A stretch of 18,595 bases of DNA. It comes from Spirochaetae bacterium HGW-Spirochaetae-7. Lineage in GTDB: Bacteria; Spirochaetota; Spirochaetia; Treponematales; UBA12059. The stretch lies in the NCBI GenBank assembly GCA_002839245.1, contig PGXR01000032.1:1-18595 (forward strand). The letters run 5' to 3'. The notes under the pieces are model-generated. The model was not told the DNA's origin and did no database searches. It saw only the letters and a list, made by a program, of their open reading frames with translations. Positions 7,156 through 13,714 of this stretch are shown one piece after another. The position numbers and the translations under genes were made by a program. The stretch's first letter is position 1. Every line of letters starts with the position of its first letter.

Positions 7156-9162
7156 TCAATCGACGGCAGCGTCTCCAGCCGGGGCTACGGAAGACAGTTG
7201 CACCAGTCCTGGAGCCTCGATGCAGTGCAGGAGCTTGTTGAGCCTGTCCACAGGTGCTTCATATCGATCGAAGCGTATGAACAGCTCCTTGCCCTTGGCG
7301 GTGACCATTCGAATCTCCCTGCCCATGCATGACTCTATGGCGCCTTCGTAATCGGGGAAGAACTCAGGTCGAGAAGGAACGAGCGTCGCCTCGAGGCCGT
7401 CGAAATAGAGGTGGGCGACTCGGGCCGGAACGGGAAGCAGGAAGACCCAGAAGTCGCTTGATCCGCCGCCAAACGACTTGCGTCCGCCTGCGTGCAGCGT
7501 ATGGATGTTGCGCTTGCCGATGTTCGGGTTCTGGTCTCGAACGTGCATGACGAGTCGGGCGGAACCGCTTCGAGCGATGCTGGGCTCGTAATGCACGGGA
7601 GTAGCCTTTGATATCCGGCCTGCGTCCAAAGTTCCCCTGGATCCTGCAAGCGCCTGCTTCGCAGGCGGTTTCGCCCATGAGCCGAGAAGCGCGCTGGCCT
7701 CCGCAGCGTCGCGGTGCTGGCTCGAAGCCGATCCAAGCAGCGCCGATGATACGGCGGAGGCACGGTGCGCGCCAGACGCCGCGGAGGAGAGCAGGTCTTC
7801 CCTGTGTTCTGAAGGTCGCGCGCTGGCTGCCGCGAGTATGGCCGCCCTGTCCCGATGCCCTTCCACGGGCTCCGCCGTCCCGGTCGCGTAGGGGGAGCGG
7901 TGTTGCCCGGCCGCGGTCATCGCCGCGGATTGCCTGGACGACGGCTTCGCAGACGGTTTTGTCGACGAGTCTATGAGCGCATCGACGATGGGGCCTTCCG
8001 CCTTCTTGTGGATGCGGTGGACGTACAGCGCAGAGACGATCACCGCTCCGCAGGCGATTGCGAGAATCACGAGGAACAGCGCGAACTTGGCGCTGCTCCT
8101 GAAGAAGGCCGCCAGCGGCGCTTTCTTGAGTTCAAGCCTGACCGTCGAACGGGCGGGGCTGACCCTCATGCTGTCTGCGAAGCGCGGTTCGAGCGTCAGC
8201 ACGGTCGGGCCTTGCGGCATCGACTCGGGCAGAAGGACCTTGAGGCTGAGTTTCGAGCTCTTGCCGCTTTCTATCTGGGCGAACGCCTTTTCGACCAGGA
8301 CGTCGGTCCCGTCTGCGAGCAGAAGCTTGGTCAGCTCCAGCGATACTGGTCTTGAAGCCCTGTTGTCGATCTCCACGCTTATCGAGAAGGCGTAGTCCCT
8401 GGTACCGAGGTCGGCGGGGAAAGAAATACGGGGCAGGTCGACGGTATCGTCTATTGACGAGGAACCGTCCGATGGATTGAAGTCGCTTACCGAGGTGCCT
8501 ACAGCCGCCGCGACGTCGGAGAGGTAATCGCCGGAACCGGGTGATGTCGGAGCGGCCTCTGAGGGACCTGTGCCGCTCGCCGCATCCTGGGCAGTCCCGG
8601 ACGCTGACGCGCCCGAACCGGACGAGCCGTTGAACGGGACACGAACTATCCTCATCGTCCATCCGCGTTGCCGGATTCTTGTCGCGGCTTTCTCCATCTC
8701 GGCCTTGATCTGCGCCGCGTCGAAGTTCGCGTACGACGTACCGGGCGCAGGCGAATGCATGCCGTCGGTTATAAGCACGATATGCTTGGCGCTTGATTCC
8801 GGCAGGTCGGAAACGTATTGATACACGTTCTTGAGAGCCGTCACAAGATCGGTATTCTTGCCGAGGGGATAGAGCAGGTACAGCCTGGCGATGACGCTTT
8901 TCAGGTCCTGCTCTGTCCTGAGCACCTGCGCGATTTCAACCTGAGTCGAGTCGGAGAACGACAGCAGGTGGAACGCGTCACCGAAGCGCATGTATTCCCG
9001 GACCGTCCCCGACAGCACGAAGTCGACGACCTGGTTGTAATACTGGAACATGCTCTGCGATGAATCGAGCAGCACGATGAGGTCAACCCTGTCCTGCGCG
9101 ACGGCCGGGGAGGCCAGCAGGACGAGCGCCAGAAGAACGGCGATGCCGATACGTTTATTCAT
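7156..9162 (-). CDS. Membrane-anchored vWA-domain protein with cytoplasmic tail
   Basis: This 668-residue protein starts with a signal sequence (MNKRIGIAVLLALVLLASPAVAQ). A von Willebrand factor A domain (about 25-225) follows, with a complete metal-ion-dependent adhesion site: D33-S-S35-Q-S37, T104 in GKNTDLV, and D133 in ITDGMHS. A Gly/Ser/Ala-rich insert (about 178-212) and a beta-rich region (about 240-345) lead to one membrane segment (about 358-381) ending in positive VHRIHKK. So the vWA part is probably periplasmic and the rest cytoplasmic. The tail has an Ala/Ser-rich linker with HR-centred repeats (about 420-500) and a C-terminal beta-rich domain (about 535-650) whose GGRKSFGGGSSDF faintly recalls an FHA fold. 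The FHA phosphothreonine-binding residues are not clear, and that call is weak. ATG 9162 has AAGGA seven bases upstream; a GTG at 9177 in frame is less likely. It is the last gene of the greA operon. Function unknown. Confidence 0.85.
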   Translation of the reverse strand: MNKRIGIAVLLALVLLASPAVAQDRVDLIVLLDSSQSMFQYYNQVVDFVLSGTVREYMRFGDAFHLLSFSDSTQVEIAQVLRTEQDLKSVIARLYLLYPLGKNTDLVTALKNVYQYVSDLPESSAKHIVLITDGMHSPAPGTSYANFDAAQIKAEMEKAATRIRQRGWTMRIVRVPFNGSSGSGASASGTAQDAASGTGPSEAAPTSPGSGDYLSDVAAAVGTSVSDFNPSDGSSSIDDTVDLPRISFPADLGTRDYAFSISVEIDNRASRPVSLELTKLLLADGTDVLVEKAFAQIESGKSSKLSLKVLLPESMPQGPTVLTLEPRFADSMRVSPARSTVRLELKKAPLAAFFRSSAKFALFLVILAIACGAVIVSALYVHRIHKKAEGPIVDALIDSSTKPSAKPSSRQSAAMTAAGQHRSPYATGTAEPVEGHRDRAAILAAASARPSEHREDLLSSAASGAHRASAVSSALLGSASSQHRDAAEASALLGSWAKPPAKQALAGSRGTLDAGRISKATPVHYEPSIARSGSARLVMHVRDQNPNIGKRNIHTLHAGGRKSFGGGSSDFWVFLLPVPARVAHLYFDGLEATLVPSRPEFFPDYEGAIESCMGREIRMVTAKGKELFIRFDRYEAPVDRLNKLLHCIEAPGLVQLSSVAPAGDAAVD

Positions 9163-9169
9163 GGTCGCA

Positions 9170-9174
9170 TCCTT
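9170..9174 (-). promoter_or_regulatory. Ribosome binding site deciding the vWA gene start
   Basis: On the minus strand AAGGA lies seven bases before ATG 9162, and that start yields a standard signal peptide. The longer reading from GTG 9177 would include this site in coding sequence and place five extra residues before the signal peptide, so the ATG is preferred. Confidence 0.75.
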
Positions 9175-9183
9175 CACGATAGC

Positions 9184-9210
9184 GGGGGCTCACCCCGGCA
9201 TGGGCCGGGG
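9184..9210 (-). promoter_or_regulatory. GC-rich hairpin(s) between greA and the vWA gene
   Basis: The 61-base gap between the greA stop and the vWA start holds a 7-base inverted repeat (CCCCGGC at 9193-9199, GCCGGGG at 9204-9210, 4-base loop). Its inner arm could also pair with the G-run at 9184-9188, giving a second, exclusive hairpin nearer the vWA ribosome binding site. No U tract follows, so it is not a typical terminator. It could be a processing or partial attenuation element (inference). Confidence 0.4.
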
Positions 9211-9223
9211 CTTCTCCGCCCGA

Positions 9224-11908
9224 TTAAATCTGGAATGCCTTGATCGCCTTGACAGTATACATGAATTTCCGGTCGTGTATGACGAACGACAGCTTGTCGC
9301 CGATTTTGTGGTTGAGAAGCCGCTTGCCGAGTGGCGACAGGTAAGAAATGATGTGGTTGGTCGGGTCCGATTCCCACGGGCCGAGTATGATGTACGTCTC
9401 GTCCGCGTTGTCGGTATCGTTGTGGAGAAGGACCTCGGTGGAGAACGATATCTTGTTCGTGGTAATGGTCGTTACGTCGAAAATCTGCGAACGCTCTATC
9501 TCGTTGTTGAGCTTGGCGACCTTGGCGTTGAGCTCGTCCTGCTTCTCCTTGGCGGCCTTGTATTCGGAGTTCTCCCGGAGGTCTCCGAGCGACAGGGCGA
9601 ATGCTATTTCCTTCTGGTTGGCCGGTACGTCGACCTCCATGATGTGGGCCAGCAGCCTGTTCTTCTCTTCGTACTTCCCTGCCGTTACCATAAGGCCGCG
9701 CGAGACGATAGATTTCTCCTCGGCGTCGCTGAACTTGTAATCGGGGTGGTGCTCGGTGATCCTTTTTCGAAGCGATACCTTGATGGACGGGTCGAGATCC
9801 TTGACGTCGCTGATCAGGGCGAAAAGGCGTTCGGTATCGTCCTTGTCCGCCTCGTCGAGGTAAGCGATGAGCCGGCCGTCCTTGAAGAGGATGTTGTCGA
9901 CCTGCTTGTTGATGCGGCGGTTATCCGTCGTGTCGCGGTGGTTCTCGATTTCCTTGTAGCTGATGTCGAGGATGTGGATCAGCGTTATTAGCATCTTGTC
10001 GTAGGAAAGTCCCAGTTCCTTTACCCACGTCTCGTCCCAGAGGTTCTTCGCAACCCAGATGAATGCCTCGCGGTGATCGCGGTAGTTCTCGACGATCGAT
10101 ACGACCATGCTCTGCAGCCGATCGGATTCTCCCGCTTCCAGGAGGACGTCGATCATGTGCCGGGACAGGGCATAGGGGAAAAGCTTGACGTAGATGTCGG
10201 CCCAGTCCGGGAGGAAATTTTTGATGTGCGAGAGGAGGGACGCCTTGAGTAGAGTATCCTTGATGTTGATGTACACGTTGACGATGTCGTCGCAATCGGC
10301 CATCAACTCGTTGAAGCCCAGCGTCACGAGGTTCTTCATCTGGGGGATTCTGGCGGACAGTTCCTTCATGAAGAGGAAAGCGGCGACGACTTGCTCGTTC
10401 GCCACGGAATACGAACGCACATAACCGCTGAAGAACTGGAGCATCTCGTTGAACAGCTCTGACTCGGAGTCGCCCTTGTCCACAAAATCGCGCATGTCCT
10501 GGATTCTTGCGAAGAAATTCTTCTCGGCCTTGAACTGGTTGTAGATTTTTTCTTCATAGGAAAGGGGCCGGTCGCGGACGATAAAGATCCCGACCGATTC
10601 GGGCGCGTTGCCGAAAATGGCATCGGTCTTGAGAACCTCGCGAGCCTTGGAGCTCCAGCTCGTCCACTCGCTCGGCGTCAGGACTGAAGGAACCAGCTCG
10701 GCTTTCATCTTCTTGATGTCGGTCCTGTTGTCGAAGCTCTTGATCAGCGTCTTCAGCGCCCAGGGAATGTCCTTCTTGATCGTGTCGTGTATTTTTTCCT
10801 TGGACCATATGGCCTTGAGAACCCAGATGTGGTCCTTCTTGAGGGTGACGAGGCTGTCGACCGCCATCTTGAGGCCCATGCGGTGGTCCCGCTGCCTGGC
10901 GAAATCGATGGAGATCTCGTCGCCCTTGATGCTCCTGATCCGGCCGATGTTCCAGGTCCGGTGGAAGACGAAGTTGCCAACGTCGAAGGAGATGTGCTTT
11001 TCAAAATCGGATATGGCTTCGTGAACGTTGCGGTATGACTGGGCCAGGTTCGAGAGGCGGATGTACTCGTCGACGTGCGAGTGGTCGGCGTACTTCGCCT
11101 TGTAGCACTCGACGATCTCCTTGCGGACGCCGGGGTTCTTGTCGTCGTACTCGATGATAGTCTTGAGTATGGCGATGGCGGTGTCCCAATCGGACTGGGC
11201 TTTGTAATGCTTGAACAGGTCGGTCAGCAACGCCGCGGCCTTGTCCTCGCTGATCTGCTTGGCTATCTTCCGCTGTACGTGATTGAAGAATTCGATGTCG
11301 CCGGGAGCATGCTCTATGAGTTTGTTCCATACTTCCTTGACGTTGGAGTAGAGTCCCTTGTTGATGTAGCGGTGGAGCGCCTTGCGGTAGTAATCGACAG
11401 CGTTATCGATGTCGCCGGCCTTCTCCTTCTTCTCGGCAATAAGCTTGACGATGTCCGCTTCCTCGTAGTCGACGCGGACGAGCCGTTCCCAGGTTTCGTA
11501 CATCTCGTCGATCTTGTCGTCGTTCTCGTAGCATTCAGCCAGGCGCAGGAGGGCGTTGCGGTTCTCGCCGTATTCCAGTATCCGTTGGCAGACGTACTCG
11601 ACGATGTTCCACCTGCGGTTGTCGGCGAAGATGTTTATCAGGGAAACCATGTTCGAATCGTCTATCTGCTGCCTGGACAGGCCGATTATCCCCGACAGGT
11701 ATAGGGCAGCGATGCTGTTCTTGCTGTGTCCTATGTGCTCGTTGCACAGGTCGCGCACCTCGTCAAGGCATTTCTCGATGGCCGCTTCATGGAAGAGGGC
11801 GTCGAGTTCCTTGATCTGGTTGACGGTGTATCCGCTCAGGGTCGCTCGCGTCCACTTCTCTTCGTTGAGCATCTCTTGGAGTTTCTTGGTTATAGGCGAA
11901 TCGGCCAT
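9224..11908 (-). CDS. greA: TPR-GreA fusion, spirochaete-type transcription elongation factor
   Basis: This 894-residue protein ends in a complete GreA domain (about 735-894). The GreA coiled coil carries the tip motif GDLRENSEYKAAKEKQ with D776 and E779, equivalent to D41 and E44 of E. coli GreA, which coordinate the metal in the RNA polymerase secondary channel and stimulate cleavage of backtracked RNA. The C-terminal FKBP-like globular part (about 812-894) follows. Residues 1 to ~730 are helical repeats, including TPR-like ALHRYINKG, DKAAALLTDLFKHYKAQ and DWDTAIAILKTII, not found in the 158-residue E. coli protein. From memory, long GreA proteins of this type occur in spirochaetes. The start has GAGGAG six bases upstream. 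The protein is soluble, with no signal peptide. The neighbouring TPR gene ends 20 bases upstream, so they are probably co-expressed. The role of the N-terminal region, such as holding a partner near RNA polymerase, is unknown. Confidence 0.93.
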   Translation of the reverse strand: MADSPITKKLQEMLNEEKWTRATLSGYTVNQIKELDALFHEAAIEKCLDEVRDLCNEHIGHSKNSIAALYLSGIIGLSRQQIDDSNMVSLINIFADNRRWNIVEYVCQRILEYGENRNALLRLAECYENDDKIDEMYETWERLVRVDYEEADIVKLIAEKKEKAGDIDNAVDYYRKALHRYINKGLYSNVKEVWNKLIEHAPGDIEFFNHVQRKIAKQISEDKAAALLTDLFKHYKAQSDWDTAIAILKTIIEYDDKNPGVRKEIVECYKAKYADHSHVDEYIRLSNLAQSYRNVHEAISDFEKHISFDVGNFVFHRTWNIGRIRSIKGDEISIDFARQRDHRMGLKMAVDSLVTLKKDHIWVLKAIWSKEKIHDTIKKDIPWALKTLIKSFDNRTDIKKMKAELVPSVLTPSEWTSWSSKAREVLKTDAIFGNAPESVGIFIVRDRPLSYEEKIYNQFKAEKNFFARIQDMRDFVDKGDSESELFNEMLQFFSGYVRSYSVANEQVVAAFLFMKELSARIPQMKNLVTLGFNELMADCDDIVNVYINIKDTLLKASLLSHIKNFLPDWADIYVKLFPYALSRHMIDVLLEAGESDRLQSMVVSIVENYRDHREAFIWVAKNLWDETWVKELGLSYDKMLITLIHILDISYKEIENHRDTTDNRRINKQVDNILFKDGRLIAYLDEADKDDTERLFALISDVKDLDPSIKVSLRKRITEHHPDYKFSDAEEKSIVSRGLMVTAGKYEEKNRLLAHIMEVDVPANQKEIAFALSLGDLRENSEYKAAKEKQDELNAKVAKLNNEIERSQIFDVTTITTNKISFSTEVLLHNDTDNADETYIILGPWESDPTNHIISYLSPLGKRLLNHKIGDKLSFVIHDRKFMYTVKAIKAFQI

Positions 11909-11928
11909 GTCGGTCTCCTCTTCCTGGA

Positions 11929-12864
11929 TCAGGCTATGTACTGCTTGTAAACTATGGGGTCAAGAAGCTTTATCTTCAGGAGGAGTTCGTCGGTCTTCGA
12001 CTTGTCCTCTTTTCGGTTCATGTAATGGTCGACCAGCCAGAAGTACCGGTTGATCAGCCTTGGCACGAGGATAGCCCTCCTCGAACCGTCCGCAGCGAGT
12101 TCCGTTTCAAGTTCATATATCGATTGCTTGAGCTTGCCGGATTCTACGGGTTTCAGTTCCCGCTTGACCGAAAAGACGCCTTGCAATTCTCCAAGCACAG
12201 GTATCCATTCGGCCACCTCGATGCCTTCCTTGCCGAGCTCGCCGACCTTGCCGGCGAGCATGGTGAAGGCGCTCGACTCGAGCAGTTCCGTATCGATCCG
12301 TTGCGGATTCAGGAAAAACGCTTCGCGGAACAGTGCTTTCGATGCCCGGGGCTCATCGATCAAGGCGTAGGAATCGGCGAGCTCGGCGAGAATCGCCGGA
12401 TCGTCACGCTTGGCCTTCGCGGCTCCCTCCAGATACCGCACGGCGGACTCGTAATCTCCCCGACCCTTGCTGGCGCGGCCGAGCCGCAGGGCGATCTCCG
12501 GGTCAGCGCTTTCGCCTTCGGTCGCCAGGCTCATGTACCTTGCCAGCGCCACGCCGAATGCAAAATGCTTGAAACAGGAAACAACCCGTTCCCGCTGGGC
12601 TCCTAGCCTGGCGAGGAACGGTTTGAATGCCTTCCACCTGGCTATGACGAACTCGCCGGCTTCGAACTGATCCGCTATCGACTGGACTCTCTCCATGGAG
12701 TCTGCCCACCACCTGGCGCACTTCATGGCGTACAGGAGCTCCTCATCTTCATAATCGTATTCGAGAGCTCGCTCCAGGGACGCTTGCGCCGACTCCAAGT
12801 CAAGTCCGGAGAGAAATTCGTATGCCTCTGAAATGAGCGTTTCCACGCCCGTGGATCGTGCCAT
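11929..12864 (-). CDS. Cytosolic TPR protein upstream of greA
   Basis: This 311-residue protein has no signal peptide and consists mainly of helical repeats. Clear TPR units are EFLSGLDLESAQASLERALEYD near the N-terminus, RLGRASKGRGDYESAVRYLEGAAKAK in the middle, and DSYALIDEPRASKALFREAFFLNP after it. The C-terminal third (about 225-311) is more charged and ends in a helical segment with DHYMNRKEDKSKTDELLLKI. TPRs bind partner proteins; no enzymatic motif is seen. It is the first gene of the minus-strand operon, directly after a sigma70-like promoter. Its TPRs may act with those of the downstream TPR-GreA fusion (inference from adjacency only). The ATG is preceded by GAGG at only three bases, a tight but possible ribosome binding site. 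Confidence 0.82.
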   Translation of the reverse strand: MARSTGVETLISEAYEFLSGLDLESAQASLERALEYDYEDEELLYAMKCARWWADSMERVQSIADQFEAGEFVIARWKAFKPFLARLGAQRERVVSCFKHFAFGVALARYMSLATEGESADPEIALRLGRASKGRGDYESAVRYLEGAAKAKRDDPAILAELADSYALIDEPRASKALFREAFFLNPQRIDTELLESSAFTMLAGKVGELGKEGIEVAEWIPVLGELQGVFSVKRELKPVESGKLKQSIYELETELAADGSRRAILVPRLINRYFWLVDHYMNRKEDKSKTDELLLKIKLLDPIVYKQYIA

Positions 12865-12893
12865 GTGCCTCGGATATCCAACGTATTGTTACG

Positions 12894-12923
12894 ATTGTAC
12901 ATGAAATTATTCATATAAGTCAA
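12894..12923 (-). promoter_or_regulatory. Sigma70-type promoter of the TPR-greA-vWA operon
   Basis: On the minus strand TTGACT (-35, plus-strand positions 12918-12923) is separated by 18 bases from TACAAT (-10, positions 12894-12899). Each hexamer has one mismatch to consensus. The region is AT-rich against a high-GC background. The predicted start of transcription falls near 12887, giving a leader of about 20-25 bases to ATG 12864. Confidence 0.75.
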
Positions 12924-12927
12924 TGAA
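12901..12927. promoter_or_regulatory. Possible operator: alternating ATGAA/TTCAT repeats
   Basis: ATGAA (12901-12905), TTCAT (12910-12914) and ATGAA (12923-12927) form a 14-base palindrome plus a third half-site. The palindrome lies within the -35/-10 spacer of the minus-strand promoter. This is a plausible repressor site, but such short AT-rich repeats can arise by chance and no regulator gene is nearby. Confidence 0.3.
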
Positions 12928-12964
12928 TCTCGCCATCCACGAATGATAATACGGCAGGTCCGCC

Positions 12965-12993
12965 TTGAGCGGAGTGCGGTGTCGTGCTAGAAT
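12965..12993 (+). promoter_or_regulatory. rpe: Extended -10 promoter of the rpe operon
   Basis: TTGAGC (12965-12970), a 17-base spacer and TAGAAT (12988-12993) form a good sigma70 promoter. TG at 12985-12986, one base before the -10, gives an extended -10. Transcription would begin about seven bases after the -10, at or within a base or two of the rpe ATG at 13000. Confidence 0.72.
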
Positions 12994-12999
12994 CCGGGA

Positions 13000-13680
13000 A
13001 TGCGTACACCCATCGTCGCGCCTTCGCTGCTGTCGGCGGATTTTTCAAGGACGGGCGAGGCCGTCAGGACAATAGAGGCGGCCGGAGCCACTTGGCTCCA
13101 CCTCGACATCATGGACGGCAGGTTCGTCCCTAATCTCTCATTCGGAGCCAAGATGGTAGCCGATCTTAGAAGCTCGTCATCCCTTTTCTTTGATGCCCAC
13201 CTGATGACCGTCGAGCCCGAGTCGCTCATCGATGCATTCATCGAAGCGGGCGCGGACGCGATCACCTTTCATGTAGAATCGTGCGTCCACGCTCACAGGC
13301 TCATCGACAGGATCAAGGCCGCGGGAAGGAAAGCCGGCGTCTCGCTGGTGCCTTCGACGCCGGTGGAGGCAATCGCCGAGGCGATGCGCTGGGCGGACAT
13401 CGTCCTCGTCATGACGGTTGACCCGGGTTTCGGCGGCCAGCGGCTCATTCCCCGCTGCGTCGAAAAGGTGGCGGCGATACGGGCGTTTCGAGACCGCGAA
13501 GGGCTGGCTTTCGACATATCAGTCGACGGCGGCATCAATCTGGATACTGCTCCTGGCGTCGTGGCGGCCGGAGCCGACGTACTCGTCATGGGAAGCGCCT
13601 TTTTCGAATCAAGGGACCAGTCGGCCTTGATCGAGGCGGTTTCCGCGCTTCGTGGACCATACTCCAGTCAGCTCGCTTAG
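13000..13680 (+). CDS. rpe: Ribulose-phosphate 3-epimerase
   Basis: This 226-residue TIM-barrel enzyme interconverts D-ribulose 5-phosphate and D-xylulose 5-phosphate in the pentose phosphate pathway. Family signatures are all present: APSLLSADF (7-15), LHLDIMDGRFVPNLSFG (33-49), FDAHLMTVEPE (64-74), TVDPGFGGQ (139-147), ISVDGGIN (173-180) and VLVMGSAFF (194-202, phosphate binding). Predicted metal ligands are H34, D36, H67 and D176, of which D36 and D176 are the acid/base pair. The ATG at 13000 is the only sensible start: an in-frame TAG lies at 12988-12990, and the family N-terminus begins at residue 4. No Shine-Dalgarno site at normal distance is seen, and the promoter abuts the ATG, so the message is probably leaderless. 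It is first in a five-gene operon. Confidence 0.97.
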   Translation: MRTPIVAPSLLSADFSRTGEAVRTIEAAGATWLHLDIMDGRFVPNLSFGAKMVADLRSSSSLFFDAHLMTVEPESLIDAFIEAGADAITFHVESCVHAHRLIDRIKAAGRKAGVSLVPSTPVEAIAEAMRWADIVLVMTVDPGFGGQRLIPRCVEKVAAIRAFRDREGLAFDISVDGGINLDTAPGVVAAGADVLVMGSAFFESRDQSALIEAVSALRGPYSSQLA

Positions 13681-13701
13681 GCGCCGACAATATATCGAAG
13701 G

Positions 13702-13706
13702 AAGGA
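13702..13706 (+). promoter_or_regulatory. Ribosome binding site deciding the exported TPR start
   Basis: AAGGA lies eight bases before ATG 13715. That start gives a clean signal peptide. The longer in-frame ATG 13652 overlaps rpe and adds 21 unlikely residues. Confidence 0.75.
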
Positions 13707-13714
13707 ACGAACGC

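Noticed and set aside
7855..8355. Plus-strand Arg-rich ORF opposite the vWA gene
   Set aside because: It is an antisense shadow of the Ala/Ser-rich linker and membrane region, with no ribosome binding site or domain.
9050..9991. 313-codon plus-strand ORF opposite greA and the vWA gene
   Set aside because: It is antisense to the recognised GreA domain and the vWA signal peptide. Its Val/Leu-rich sequence is what reverse-complement coding gives in high-GC DNA; no domain or ribosome binding site is seen.
11075..11704. 209-codon plus-strand ORF opposite the greA solenoid
   Set aside because: It is a valine- and leucine-rich antisense shadow with no supporting start signal or similarity.
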